A stretch of DNA of 64,000 nt from Gammaproteobacteria bacterium (GTDB taxonomy: Bacteria; Pseudomonadota; Gammaproteobacteria; Steroidobacterales; Steroidobacteraceae), in NCBI GenBank assembly GCA_025358295.1, contig JANYJY010000009.1:1-64000 (forward strand). The letters are read 5' to 3'. Below are positions 43,734 through 52,589 of this stretch, in pieces (within the stretch, counting starts at the first letter, position 1; each line of letters opens with the position of its first letter). The notes beneath the pieces were generated by a model that worked only from the letters and a program-made list of their open reading frames with translations, was not told the DNA's origin and ran no database searches. The translations under genes and the position numbers were made by a program.

Positions 43734-45104
43734 TCAGAACTTCAACGATACCCGCAGGCCCGGTGCCGCATCGTCGAGCACCAGTCGCGCCCCGTGCAAC
43801 TTGGTGACGGCTGCCACCAGCGATAAGCCAAGGCCCGAACCCGGAAATTTGCGCGCTTCGTCCAGCCGCACGCGGCGACCCAGGACGATTTCGCGCTTAT
43901 CCGCGGGGATGCCCGGCCCGCTGTCCTCGACAATCACTTCGGGTTCCTTGGGGGACCCGCGCAACTGCACGCGGATGCGGCCGCCGTCGGGGGTGAATTT
44001 GATGGCGTTATCAAGCAGGTTGGCCAGAGCCTGGGCCAATAGCTGCCGGCTGCCGAGGACCTGCGCCCCCGCAGCGACGGAACTTTCCAATGCGATGCCG
44101 CGTTCTTCGCTCACCGGCGCATATAGTTCGACCACGCTCGCGACCAACTCCGACAGGTCGACGGGCTCGCGGGCCACCGTGCCGGTCTCCGCCAGTGCGA
44201 TGCGCAGCAGCGCATCGAGCGTGCTTCGCATATGGTCGACTTCGGTGGTTACTCGCTCGAGAACGCGCCGTCCCACCGACCCCACGCCCATCTGAGTCAT
44301 CGCCTCCTCGGCGGTGGCCTGCAGGCGGTTGAGCGGAGTGCGCAAATCGTGCGCGGCGCTGTCCAGCACCGTGCGCATGCCCAGTGTGAGTTGTTCGATC
44401 TTGTCGAGCATGGTGTTGATTTCGCGGGCCAAGGTATTGATTTCATCATCCGCATCACGAACCGGGAGGCGTTGCGACAAGTCGCCGCGCATGATCTGGG
44501 TCGCCACCGCCGAAATCGCGCCCGCCTGCGCGAGGATGCGCCGGCCCATCCAAAAGCCGCCGCCCAGGCCCAGCAAGAGGGTCATGATCACCGCGACGAT
44601 CAAACCGCGCATCATCAGGCTTTTGACGTCCTGTCGTTCCTGCACGTCGTGACCCACCAGCATTTTATAGCCGCCGGGCAGCGGGAAGCGCTGCGCGCGC
44701 ATCTCGTGCTCCCGGGTTTCGTCGCCGAACGGCACCGCCACCTTGAACAGAAACCATTTGCCGACGCTGGCATCGAGCTTCGGCCACGCGGGCACGTTGC
44801 CAGCGACGGGACGCAACTGCGGATCCACCATCAAATAGACCGCGCCGCGCACGTCCTGATCCTGGGAACGCTGCTCGATCAACTCGATGAAGTCGCTGCG
44901 CGACAGGACCACCATCTGCTCGCGCAATCCCTGCACCTCGGCTTCGATGAGATTGTCCGTGCTGCCGTCGATCACCCGCGAAACCGCAAAGTCGACCGCA
45001 CCCAGGAGCGCGGCCGCGCCGCAGGCAAAAACGATCGAGTAGACGATGGCGATACGAAACGGTGAAGTGTCGAGGACGCCGAGAAACCGTTGATCGGGTG
45101 CCAC
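43734..45104 (-). CDS. Sensor histidine kinase (HAMP, HisKA, HATPase)
   Basis: The 456-residue protein has two membrane segments (about 20-40 and 165-185) around a periplasmic domain of about 125 residues, a HAMP linker, a dimerisation box with the phospho-His in SAAHDLRTPLNRLQ near residue 250 and an ATPase domain with N box NLLDNAIKFTPDG, G1 VEDSGPGIP and G2 GSGLGLSLV. It follows its response regulator by 9 bp. Beyond the stop a small hairpin (TGACG-CTTC-CGTCA, plus 43723-43736) might weakly terminate transcription before fliL. Signal is unknown. Confidence 0.93.
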   Translation of the reverse strand: MAPDQRFLGVLDTSPFRIAIVYSIVFACGAAALLGAVDFAVSRVIDGSTDNLIEAEVQGLREQMVVLSRSDFIELIEQRSQDQDVRGAVYLMVDPQLRPVAGNVPAWPKLDASVGKWFLFKVAVPFGDETREHEMRAQRFPLPGGYKMLVGHDVQERQDVKSLMMRGLIVAVIMTLLLGLGGGFWMGRRILAQAGAISAVATQIMRGDLSQRLPVRDADDEINTLAREINTMLDKIEQLTLGMRTVLDSAAHDLRTPLNRLQATAEEAMTQMGVGSVGRRVLERVTTEVDHMRSTLDALLRIALAETGTVAREPVDLSELVASVVELYAPVSEERGIALESSVAAGAQVLGSRQLLAQALANLLDNAIKFTPDGGRIRVQLRGSPKEPEVIVEDSGPGIPADKREIVLGRRVRLDEARKFPGSGLGLSLVAAVTKLHGARLVLDDAAPGLRVSLKF

Positions 45105-45113
45105 TTTGGGCCG

Positions 45114-45797
45114 CTATTCGTCTTCGCGGAGACTGTACCCGGCGCCGCGCACGGTGTGCAGCAGAGGCTTGTCGAAGTCTTTGTCGATCGCCTGGCGCAA
45201 GCGGCTGATGTGCACGTCGATCACATTGGTCTGAGGATCGAAGTGATAGTCCCACACACCCTCGAGCAGCATGGTGCGAGTCACGACCTGCCCGCTGTGG
45301 CGCATCATGAACTCCAGCAATTGAAATTCGCGTGCGGTGAGTTCGATTTTCTTGCCGTTGCGCATGACCCGCCGCGTCATTCGGTCGAGTTCCAAGCCCG
45401 CCAACTTCAATTTCGTGTTCCCTTCCGCGGCATTGTTCTCGCCGCGTCTGGCAAGGGCATCTATGCGCGCCATCAATTCCGACATGTGGTACGGCTTGGT
45501 CAGATAATCGTCGCCGCCCGCGCGCAGGCCGGTGATGCGATCATCCACGTCGCCGAGCGCGCTCAATATGAGCACCGGAATCTTGCGCCCCGTGGCGCGT
45601 AGCGACTGCACCAGGGCGAGACCGTCCAACTGAGGCAGCATTCTATCGACGATTGCCAATTCGACGTCCGCCGACGAGGCCAGGCGCAGCCCGTCGATGC
45701 CGTTTACCGCGATATCGACCGTGTGCCCCGCTTCGTGCAGCGCCTTGGCCAAGTAGTCGCGTGCGACTTCGTCATCTTCAACAATCAAGATATGCAT
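45114..45797 (-). CDS. OmpR/PhoB-family response regulator
   Basis: The 227-residue protein has a receiver domain with acidic pocket EDDE, phospho-acceptor Asp in AIVDRMLPQLDG and Lys in LTKPYHM, then a winged-helix DNA-binding domain with VTRTMLLEGVWDYHFDPQTNVIDVHISRLRQAID represented by LLEGVWDYHFDP. It is first in the operon with the sensor kinase and is divergent from the MipA/OmpV-like gene 131 bp away, so it may control that gene. Confidence 0.94.
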   Translation of the reverse strand: MHILIVEDDEVARDYLAKALHEAGHTVDIAVNGIDGLRLASSADVELAIVDRMLPQLDGLALVQSLRATGRKIPVLILSALGDVDDRITGLRAGGDDYLTKPYHMSELMARIDALARRGENNAAEGNTKLKLAGLELDRMTRRVMRNGKKIELTAREFQLLEFMMRHSGQVVTRTMLLEGVWDYHFDPQTNVIDVHISRLRQAIDKDFDKPLLHTVRGAGYSLREDE

Positions 45798-45928
45798 GTT
45801 TTGCTATCTTACAGACGTTGGACCCGTCTTTGTCGGCGCGCTAGACTTGAACAATTCGCAGGGTTCGTTTCAACCAGGACGGCGAAAGGCCAATTCATTA
45901 TGCCCGAGCCGATCTTGCAAACCAACCA

Positions 45929-46759
45929 ATGACCGTCGTTAACGCGTTGCGCACCCTGGCGCTGTTGGCAGTGTGCGGGGCCCTGCCTGTTCAGGCGAAA
46001 GAAGAGCCCTTGCTGGAATACGGCCTGGGGATCGGCGCCGTGGCGTTTGCGGATTACCGGGGCTCGGACAGTTCGCACGTGTATCCGTTGCCAATTCCCT
46101 ACATCGTTTATCACGGCACTTTTTTAAAGGCTGACCGCGACGGCGTGCGCGGCACTCTGTTCGATCAAGATCGCGTGGAACTGAATTTGAGCTTTAATGC
46201 GACCACACCGGTGCGTAACGATAGAGAACGCAGCGGCATGCCGGACCTTAAATCCACGCTGGAGCTGGGGCCATCGCTGGACTTGCATTTGCTGCGCAGC
46301 GCGGACGCACGCTTCAAATTCGATTTGCGGTTACCGCTGCGTGCCGCGCTCACCGTCGAGGCCGCGCCTCGAGTGATCGGCTGGACGTTCACGCCGCGGT
46401 TCAATTTGGATGTCGCGGATCCGTTCGGGTTCGACGGCTGGAGACTGGGATTGCTGACCGGGCCGCTGTTCGCCGAACGACGCTACCACGAATATTTCTA
46501 CTCGGTTGCCCCACAGTACGCGACAGTCCACCGGCCGGCCTACCGGGCGGTCGCCGGCTATGCGGGCACACAGGCAATCGCTTCCTTATCCAAGCGTTTT
46601 CCACATTTCTGGGTGGGAGCGTTCATGCGCTACGACACGCTTGCCGGCGCCGCCTTTCTCGACAGTCCATTGGTCCAGCGCCACAGCTACTGGTCGACGG
46701 GCTTCGGTATTTCATGGATGATCCACCGCTCTTCGACCATGGTCGAAGTCCCCGATTGA
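45929..46759 (+). CDS. MipA/OmpV family outer-membrane protein
   Basis: The 276-residue protein has a signal peptide (MTVVNALRTLALLAVCGALPVQA) and a beta-barrel pattern of alternating residues with family features YGLGIGAVAFADYRGSD near the start of the mature part and a C-terminal strand WSTGFGISWMI. MipA/OmpV proteins scaffold peptidoglycan enzymes or form small barrels, and are often controlled by the neighbouring two-component system. It is 12 bp before the acyltransferase gene, so the lipid cluster might begin with this promoter. Confidence 0.85.
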   Translation: MTVVNALRTLALLAVCGALPVQAKEEPLLEYGLGIGAVAFADYRGSDSSHVYPLPIPYIVYHGTFLKADRDGVRGTLFDQDRVELNLSFNATTPVRNDRERSGMPDLKSTLELGPSLDLHLLRSADARFKFDLRLPLRAALTVEAAPRVIGWTFTPRFNLDVADPFGFDGWRLGLLTGPLFAERRYHEYFYSVAPQYATVHRPAYRAVAGYAGTQAIASLSKRFPHFWVGAFMRYDTLAGAAFLDSPLVQRHSYWSTGFGISWMIHRSSTMVEVPD

Positions 46760-46771
46760 ACACCCGCGCCC

Positions 46772-47542
46772 ATGCTGCGACCCCTCAAGATCATCTACGA
46801 ATATTTCGCCCTCTATAGCTCGCTGACTCTCCTCGGGCTCATCTGCCTGACGTGGACCGTATTCGCATTGCCGCTCTATTTTATCCTGCCGCGACGCCCC
46901 GGCACCGCCATCGGTCGGCGCGGAATCATGTGGGGTTTTAAGATTTACGCGTGGTCCCTGTCGGTCACCGGCTCGTATCGCCTGGATCTACGCGACATCG
47001 ATTCCCTGCGGGGCGGGCCGCCCGTGATCCTGGCGCCGAATCATCCCTGCCTGATCGACGCGCTGCTGATCCTGACGCGTCATCCGAATATCGTCTGCGT
47101 GATGAAGTCGTCTCTCATGCGCAATGTGTTTTTGGGCTCCGGATCCCGGCTTGCGCGCTACGTGCGCAATGATTCTTCGCGCCAGATGGTCAAGGAATCC
47201 GTGGCGCACCTGCGCGAGGGCGGTATTCTATTGTTGTTTCCCGAAGGCACACGCACCACTCGGGCGCCGATCAATTCATTGGTCGGCAGCGTGGGTCTGA
47301 TTTCGAAGCACGCCCATGTCCCGGTGCAAACCCTGGTAATCGAAACCGATTCACCCTATCTGAGCAAGGGCTGGCCGCTGTTCAAGCGGCCGGACTTACC
47401 CGTCACGTACCGGGTCCGGCTAGGCAGGCGCTTCGACCCTCCCACCGATGTCCCGGCATTTACTGCCGAACTCGATAGGTACTACCGGCAGGAACTCAAG
47501 GGTGCACTGCAATCGCGTTGGCTCGGGCGAGCACAAGGCTGA
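46772..47542 (+). CDS. PlsC-like 1-acylglycerol-3-phosphate-type acyltransferase
   Basis: The 256-residue protein has an N-terminal hydrophobic segment (about 15-45) and the acyltransferase motifs NHPCLIDALLIL (the HX4D block) near residue 90 and LLFPEGTRTT near residue 155. In aryl polyene clusters a lysophosphatidate-acyltransferase-like enzyme attaches the polyene chain to a lipid or sugar. It is the first clear gene of the plus-strand lipid cluster. Confidence 0.9.
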   Translation: MLRPLKIIYEYFALYSSLTLLGLICLTWTVFALPLYFILPRRPGTAIGRRGIMWGFKIYAWSLSVTGSYRLDLRDIDSLRGGPPVILAPNHPCLIDALLILTRHPNIVCVMKSSLMRNVFLGSGSRLARYVRNDSSRQMVKESVAHLREGGILLLFPEGTRTTRAPINSLVGSVGLISKHAHVPVQTLVIETDSPYLSKGWPLFKRPDLPVTYRVRLGRRFDPPTDVPAFTAELDRYYRQELKGALQSRWLGRAQG

Positions 47543-47544
47543 GG

Positions 47545-48357
47545 ATGCCCGGCATGGTCATCGAATCCGATGTTCCGCAACGCTCCAACACGCACCTGGT
47601 GCTCATCCCCAGCTATAACCCCGGGCCGAAGGTGTTTGCGACGGTGCGCGACGCGCTTGCTCAGTGGGATCCTGTCTGGGTGGTGGTTGACGGCAGCACG
47701 GACCAATCGGCTCAGAGCCTGTCGGCCATGGCTGCCACGGAACCTGGATTGCGAGTGTTCGTGCTGCCCCAGAATCGCGGCAAGGGATCTGCGGTGCTGG
47801 TCGGGCTGGTCGCTGCACGAGCCGCTGGGTTCACGCATGCCTTGACCATGGATTCCGACGGCCAACACCCGGCTGAGCTGATCGGATCCTTCATGCGCGC
47901 GTCGCTGGCGGAGCCCGGCGCCATGGTGTTGGGCCGGCCGATTTTCGATGCCAGCGCACCCCCGTTACGGGTCAAGGGCCGACGAATTTCCAATTGGTGG
48001 GCCAATCTGGAAACGCTGTGGGCCGGCATCGGCGACTCCCTGTATGGTTTTCGGGTGTATCCCATCGATGAGCTGATCAAGGTCATGGACGGGCAACGGT
48101 GGATGCGGCGCTTCGACTTTGACGTGGAGGCGGTAGTGCGCCTGTGCTGGCGTGGCATCCGGCCTGTCAATCTCCCGGCGCCGGTGCGCTATTTCCGTCC
48201 CGAGGAAGGCGGCGTGTCGCATTTCAACTACGCGCGCGACAATGCCTTGCTCACTTGGATGCACTTTCGCCTTTTTTTGGGGTTTCTGTTGAGGTTGCCG
48301 CTGTTATGCGCGCGGCGCCTACGCGGCCTCGGACGGCCGTCCAGCCTAAAACCCTAG
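47545..48357 (+). CDS. Family 2 glycosyltransferase (dolichyl-phosphate-mannose-synthase-like)
   Basis: From ATG 47545 the protein has 270 residues; ATG 47554 is an alternative start that is better spaced from GAGG. The GT2 core has LIPSYNPGPKV near the N-terminus, the nucleotide motif DGSTDQS and the metal motif MDSDGQHP. The C-terminus holds a hydrophobic, basic segment (LFLGFLLRLPLLCARRL) likely at the membrane. In the E. coli-type aryl polyene clusters a GT2 domain is fused to an LpxL-type acyltransferase (ApeJ); here these are separate genes (see 51037). Confidence 0.9.
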   Translation: MPGMVIESDVPQRSNTHLVLIPSYNPGPKVFATVRDALAQWDPVWVVVDGSTDQSAQSLSAMAATEPGLRVFVLPQNRGKGSAVLVGLVAARAAGFTHALTMDSDGQHPAELIGSFMRASLAEPGAMVLGRPIFDASAPPLRVKGRRISNWWANLETLWAGIGDSLYGFRVYPIDELIKVMDGQRWMRRFDFDVEAVVRLCWRGIRPVNLPAPVRYFRPEEGGVSHFNYARDNALLTWMHFRLFLGFLLRLPLLCARRLRGLGRPSSLKP

Positions 48358-48361
48358 AAAC

Positions 48362-48397
48362 GGTGCGGGTTGCCGCCTAGGCCCGCACCTATATAAT
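48362..48397 (+). promoter_or_regulatory. Promoter and hairpin before the ACP gene
   Basis: A perfect -10 box TATAAT lies at 48392-48397, with TTGCCG at 48370-48375 as a 16-bp-spaced -35 candidate. Overlapping it is an inverted repeat with perfect 8-bp arms GGTGCGGG (48362-48369) and CCCGCACC (48382-48389) around a 12-base loop. The hairpin could end transcription of the glycosyltransferase gene only weakly, since no T-run follows, or could be a binding site. A new transcript starting near 48404 would feed the ACP gene. Confidence 0.55.
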
Positions 48398-48433
48398 GCC
48401 CGCAACTTAAATCCCCAATCGAAAGCCAAGCCT

Positions 48434-48736
48434 ATGTCCGACAAAGCGTCGCTCATGCAACAGCCGGCGCCCCTGACCGATGTCGGTCTGCAGCGGGAAA
48501 TTGCCGCCCTGTTCGTCCAAGCACTGAATCTCGAGGTTCTGCCGCAGGATATCGATCCCGAGGCGCCTCTGTACGGGGAGGGATTGGGCCTCGATTCCAT
48601 TGACATCCTGGAAGTGGCACTGATCGTATCCAAGCAATATGGGATTCAATTGCGGGCCGACGCTGCGGAAAACCAACAGACCTTCCGTTCACTGAGGCAC
48701 TTAGCAGAGTACATTGCGGCCCACAGGACCAAGTAG
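48434..48736 (+). CDS. Acyl carrier protein
   Basis: The 100-residue protein has the phosphopantetheine attachment motif GLDSID near residue 55 (GEGLGLDSIDILEVAL), a normal ACP four-helix fold. Aryl polyene clusters normally carry two ACP genes; only this one is seen. It should carry the growing chain for the ketosynthase, reductase and dehydratases encoded downstream. Confidence 0.95.
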   Translation: MSDKASLMQQPAPLTDVGLQREIAALFVQALNLEVLPQDIDPEAPLYGEGLGLDSIDILEVALIVSKQYGIQLRADAAENQQTFRSLRHLAEYIAAHRTK

Positions 48737-48738
48737 AC

Positions 48739-49371
48739 ATGTGCTGGCGGCGTAGACTGCAGCTGGCTGCCGTCATCAGCTTCATCGTCGCCTACTCAGG
48801 TCTGTCTCACTACGCCAACTCGGTCTCCAAGACTCACGACCTAGGCGTCGGTCTGGCGCTGGGACCCTTGGCGTTGATCGGGCTGCTAGTGCTATGGCGC
48901 TGGACCAGCCCCTGGGCCACATTGCTTGTGGTGGGGGCCGTGGTCCTGTTACTGGGCCACTATTGGCCAGCGCTGGAAAGACATTTCACGGTGGTCTATC
49001 TGCTTCAAGAGAGCGGCTTCTACAGCCTCATGGCGCTTAGTTTCGGCTGTTCGCTGTTCGGCGGAAGGGTCGCGCTGTGCACGCAACTTGCGGACAAGCT
49101 GCATGGCCCCCTAACCGCGCGTGAGGCGTGGTATACGCGCCAGGTCACTGCGGCGTGGGCCTTGTTATTTGTCTTCATCATGGCGGCGACTGTCGGATTG
49201 TTCATGTTCGCGCCGTTGCGCATCTGGTCTTTGTTTGCCAATTTCTGCGTACTGCCGCTCATCGCCCTCATGTTCCTGGCCGAATATGCGGTCCGGCGGC
49301 ACGCGCTGCCGCAAGCGCCTCATCGGGGCATACTCGCGGCCGTGCGGGTCTATTTCGCGAGTTCTCACTAA
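48739..49371 (+). CDS. COG4648-like membrane protein of aryl-polyene clusters
   Basis: The 210-residue protein has about five membrane segments and the conserved central part LQESGFYSLMALSFGCSLFGGRVALCTQLADKLHG, of which SLFGGR--LCT-LA is the recognisable core. Similar proteins (often noted as ketosynthase-associated, ApeG) occur between ACP and AMP-ligase in aryl polyene operons, the same position as here. Function is unknown; a role in membrane anchoring of the synthesis complex is possible. Confidence 0.85.
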   Translation: MCWRRRLQLAAVISFIVAYSGLSHYANSVSKTHDLGVGLALGPLALIGLLVLWRWTSPWATLLVVGAVVLLLGHYWPALERHFTVVYLLQESGFYSLMALSFGCSLFGGRVALCTQLADKLHGPLTAREAWYTRQVTAAWALLFVFIMAATVGLFMFAPLRIWSLFANFCVLPLIALMFLAEYAVRRHALPQAPHRGILAAVRVYFASSH

Positions 49372-49381
49372 GCTGCTGCAG

Positions 49382-51040
49382 ATGGATACGATCGCGTTAC
49401 TCTCTCATGGCTCCCCCAAAGCTGTGATCGCCTATAGAGCCGGCGCTCCCGTCACGGCCGAGCGTTTTCTATCCGACGCCAGGCGATTGGCGCGCAGCTT
49501 GCCCGCCGGCAATCACGTGCTGAACGTATGCGCGGACCGATATCGCTTCACGGTCGGCCTCGCCGCCTGCCTCATGAGCGCGCGTGTGAGCTTGCTGCCC
49601 TCATCGCACACCCCGGAAGTGATCTCTCAATTGGCGAATTTTGCGCCCGACGCCTTTTGTCTGACCGACGATCCGCGCTGCGATATCGAACTCCCCAAAG
49701 TCCACTACCCCGAGGGGCCGCCGCAACGTGTCGCGGAAATGCCTGACGGCGAATCGACCTGGGACATTCCACAGATTGCGGTGAGCCAAATCGCGGCTAT
49801 CGTCTTCACGTCCGGCTCGACCGGTACGCCGCTGCCTTACCAAAAGACCTGGGGCCGGCTCGCGGGCTGCGTGCGTGACGGCGCCGCCCGTCTCGGACTC
49901 TTAGACCGGCGCTCGCACGTACTGATCGGCACCGTGCCTGCGCAGCATATGTACGGCTTTGAGTCCACGGTGTTGCTCGCCCTGCTGAGCGGCAATGCCT
50001 TCTGTGCCGAGCGGCCTTTTTATCCCGCCGACATCGCGGCCGTTGTGACGGGAGTGCCCCGGCCGCGAGCGCTGGTGACCACTCCGGTTCACTTGCGTGC
50101 ATTGCTTGCGTCCGAACTCGACTTACCGCCGCTGGATCTCATCGTGTCGGCGACCGCTCCGCTGGGACAGGACTTGGCACGTGCCGTCGAAACCGCCTTC
50201 CACGCGCCCTTACTGGAAATCTACGGCTCCACGGAGACCGGACAGATCGCCACTCGCCGCACAGCCGAAGCCCTCGTCTGGCGGCTATGGCCCGACGTAC
50301 GGCTCACGGTGATGAACGAGCAGGTATGCGCGCATGGAGGTCACATCGAACAATTGACGGCAATGCAGGATTTGATAGAGATTACAGGTGACAAAGAGTT
50401 TCTGTTGCACGGCCGCACCGCCGACATGGTCAACATCGCCGGTAAACGCAGTTCATTCGGCTATTTGAACGCGCAGCTGAACGCGATTCCCGGCGTCACG
50501 GATGGCGTCTTTTTCTTGCGCGATTCAACGATGGGATCAACCGGCGTGGCGCGCCTGGCGGCAGCCGTGGTCGCTCCCTCTCTGAGCGTCGCCGCGCTCA
50601 CAGACCAGCTGCGTCGACGGATCGACCCGGTATTTCTGCCGCGCCCCTTGATCATCGTCGACCGCCTGCCGCGCAACGCCACGGGCAAGCTGCCGCATCA
50701 AGAGCTGCAGCAACTGGCCGCCATGAACATGCAGACCCCAATTGCGATCCCGACGGATCACCCCGCCTTCGCCGGACACTTCCCTCTGTTTCCTGTCCTG
50801 CCGGGCGCCGTGCTGATCGACGAGGCATTGCAGGCCATCGAGCGCACACGCGGCATCGATCTCACCCAGTGGCAATTGGCCGCTGTCAAATTCCTCGATG
50901 CCGTGCGTCCCGGCGAAGAACTGCGCATGGAACACGCCGCCCCGCAAACCGGAACGATTCGTTTCACCATTCATGCCGCAAACCGAATAGTCGCGAGCGG
51001 CAGCCTGTCGAGCCTGCCTCGATCGGGTGCCGCCGCATGA
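49382..51040 (+). CDS. Fusion of acyl-AMP ligase and 3-hydroxyacyl-ACP dehydratase (ApeH-ApeI-like)
   Basis: The 552-residue protein has an AMP-binding enzyme domain (about 1-440) with the P-loop FTSGSTGTPLPYQKTW near residue 145, EIYGSTETGQIATRR near 285 and the C-terminal Lys region NATGKLPHQEL. From about residue 455 a hot-dog dehydratase domain follows with DHPAFAGHFPLFPVLPGAVLIDEALQ, where His and Asp/Glu are the FabA/FabZ-like ligands (seen as FAGHFPLFPVLPGA). In standard aryl polyene clusters these are two genes, ApeH and ApeI, in that order. The ligase loads the aromatic starter or a fatty acid on ACP; the dehydratase removes water during chain growth. The reading is continuous, with no sign of a sequencing join. 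Confidence 0.9.
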   Translation: MDTIALLSHGSPKAVIAYRAGAPVTAERFLSDARRLARSLPAGNHVLNVCADRYRFTVGLAACLMSARVSLLPSSHTPEVISQLANFAPDAFCLTDDPRCDIELPKVHYPEGPPQRVAEMPDGESTWDIPQIAVSQIAAIVFTSGSTGTPLPYQKTWGRLAGCVRDGAARLGLLDRRSHVLIGTVPAQHMYGFESTVLLALLSGNAFCAERPFYPADIAAVVTGVPRPRALVTTPVHLRALLASELDLPPLDLIVSATAPLGQDLARAVETAFHAPLLEIYGSTETGQIATRRTAEALVWRLWPDVRLTVMNEQVCAHGGHIEQLTAMQDLIEITGDKEFLLHGRTADMVNIAGKRSSFGYLNAQLNAIPGVTDGVFFLRDSTMGSTGVARLAAAVVAPSLSVAALTDQLRRRIDPVFLPRPLIIVDRLPRNATGKLPHQELQQLAAMNMQTPIAIPTDHPAFAGHFPLFPVLPGAVLIDEALQAIERTRGIDLTQWQLAAVKFLDAVRPGEELRMEHAAPQTGTIRFTIHAANRIVASGSLSSLPRSGAAA

Positions 51041-51984
51041 CGCCCAAGACCGTCAATGCCCTCCAGTCGCGGGCCAAGGCGGATTGGGCCCTGCACCGTG
51101 AGCGCGGCAGCAACGCCCTGCTGCGCATCATGGCGTTGATCTCGCTGCGTTTCGGCAGAACCTTGAGCCGTATTCCGCTGTATGGGATTGCGATCTATTT
51201 TTTTCTGTTCGCACCGGGCGCGCGCCGGCATTCTCTGCGCTATCTGCGTCTTGCGCTCGGCCGCAGGCCGCGCGCGCGCGAGCGCTTTCGCCAGATACTG
51301 TGTTTTGCCACCACCATTCACGATCGCGTCTATCTGATCAACGAACAATTCGATAAATTCAACATCACTCTCGACGGTGAAGCCCTGGTGATGGCGCAGT
51401 CGGACAGCGGCATCGGCGCCATGCTCATGGGCGCCCACATGGGCAGCTTCGAGGTGATACACAGTCTCGGCAAGCGCCGGCGCGGACTCAAGGTCGCCAT
51501 GGCCATGTACGAAGAGAATGCGCGGAAAATCAATGCGACTCTCGCGGCCATCAATCCGCAGGCGGTGCCCGATATCGTGCCCTTGGGAAAGCTCGACGCC
51601 ATGCTCCATATTGCCGAACGTCTCCGCACCGGCGCGTTCGTCGGTGTGCTGGCTGACCGAACGCTGGGAGCCGAGCCCGTACAGGCCGTGACGTTGCTGG
51701 GCCAGACCGCCTACCTGCCCACGGGGCCTATGCGCGCAGCGGCCATCCTGCGCTGCCCGGTCTATTTTATGGCGGGCTTGTATCGCGGTAAAAACAACTA
51801 TCATGTGGTGTTCGAGCGAGTCGCCGATTTCTCTGCGACCCTGGCCGAAGGCCGCCATGCCGCAGTCGGCGCGGCCGTCGAGCGCTACGCCGCCGTGCTC
51901 GACCAGTACTGCCGCAGCGATCCTTACAATTGGTTTAATTTCCACGACTTCTGGCGCACCCCGCGCGGGGTCTCCAGCGAATGA
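51037..51984 (+). CDS. LpxL/HtrB-family lauroyl-type acyltransferase
   Basis: The 315-residue protein has an N-terminal membrane anchor, the LpxL fold with an HX4D/E-like block AHMGSFEVIHSLGKR near residue 130, and a later VLADRTLGAE region. The ATG overlaps the ligase stop (ATGA). In aryl polyene clusters the related ApeJ part transfers the acyl chain to a sugar or lipid acceptor at the membrane. It overlaps the LolA-like gene at its end. Confidence 0.9.
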   Translation: MTPKTVNALQSRAKADWALHRERGSNALLRIMALISLRFGRTLSRIPLYGIAIYFFLFAPGARRHSLRYLRLALGRRPRARERFRQILCFATTIHDRVYLINEQFDKFNITLDGEALVMAQSDSGIGAMLMGAHMGSFEVIHSLGKRRRGLKVAMAMYEENARKINATLAAINPQAVPDIVPLGKLDAMLHIAERLRTGAFVGVLADRTLGAEPVQAVTLLGQTAYLPTGPMRAAAILRCPVYFMAGLYRGKNNYHVVFERVADFSATLAEGRHAAVGAAVERYAAVLDQYCRSDPYNWFNFHDFWRTPRGVSSE

Positions 51985-52589
51985 CGCGCCGCGCCGTGAG
52001 CATACTGATGCTGTCCTGCCTTTGGGCAGCGTGCAGCACCGCCCCGGCTGTACAGTGCCACGCCGCGACCCGCGCGGAGCTAAGTGATCTCGACGCCTTG
52101 ATGAGCCTGCTCGCGACGCGTCGCCACGGACGGGTGGAGTTCGTCGAGCAGCAGTTTCTCGCCATCCTCAAGCGCCCGATCGAATCCTCCGGCGAATTAC
52201 GCTATGACGCGCCGGATCGACTGGAGAAGCACACTCTGATGCCCCGCGTAGAAACGATGGTGCTGTCGGGAGGCGTATTAACCGTGGAGCGTGGCGGCAA
52301 TGTGCGCATAGTGGATTTGCATCGCTATCCACAAATACTGCCCTTCATCGAGAGCATTCGCGCGACTCTGGCGGGAGATCGAGGCGCGCTCGAACGAGTT
52401 TTCGATGTCCAGTTTGCGGGCACGCTGGAACGCTGGAGCCTGGCTCTGCTTCCCCTGGACCCGCAATTGTCGCGTACGGTCAAGCAAGTGCGGATCGACG
52501 GATCGAAAGATCAGTTGTTGAGGGTTGAAATCCGTCAGGCCGACGGCGACCGTTCACTGATGACCTTGCGCACGCCCGCGGCGCCATGA
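51981..52589 (+). CDS. LolA-like outer-membrane lipoprotein carrier
   Basis: The 202-residue protein has a signal peptide with a lipobox-like region (LSCLWAACSTA) and a LolA-type half-barrel (about 35-200; FVEQQFLAILKRPIESSGELRYDAPDRLEK has the pattern KP-x-x-SSGELRY-APDRLE-). The family carries lipids from the inner to the outer membrane. In aryl polyene clusters a LolA-like gene precedes the MMPL exporter as here, and the pair should move the finished polyene lipid outward. Confidence 0.9.
   Translation: MTRRAVSILMLSCLWAACSTAPAVQCHAATRAELSDLDALMSLLATRRHGRVEFVEQQFLAILKRPIESSGELRYDAPDRLEKHTLMPRVETMVLSGGVLTVERGGNVRIVDLHRYPQILPFIESIRATLAGDRGALERVFDVQFAGTLERWSLALLPLDPQLSRTVKQVRIDGSKDQLLRVEIRQADGDRSLMTLRTPAAP

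Noticed and set aside
43723-43736. Hairpin at the end of the sensor kinase gene as a strong terminator
   Set aside because: The stem is only five base pairs and is not followed by a T-run, so it is mentioned with the gene but not called.
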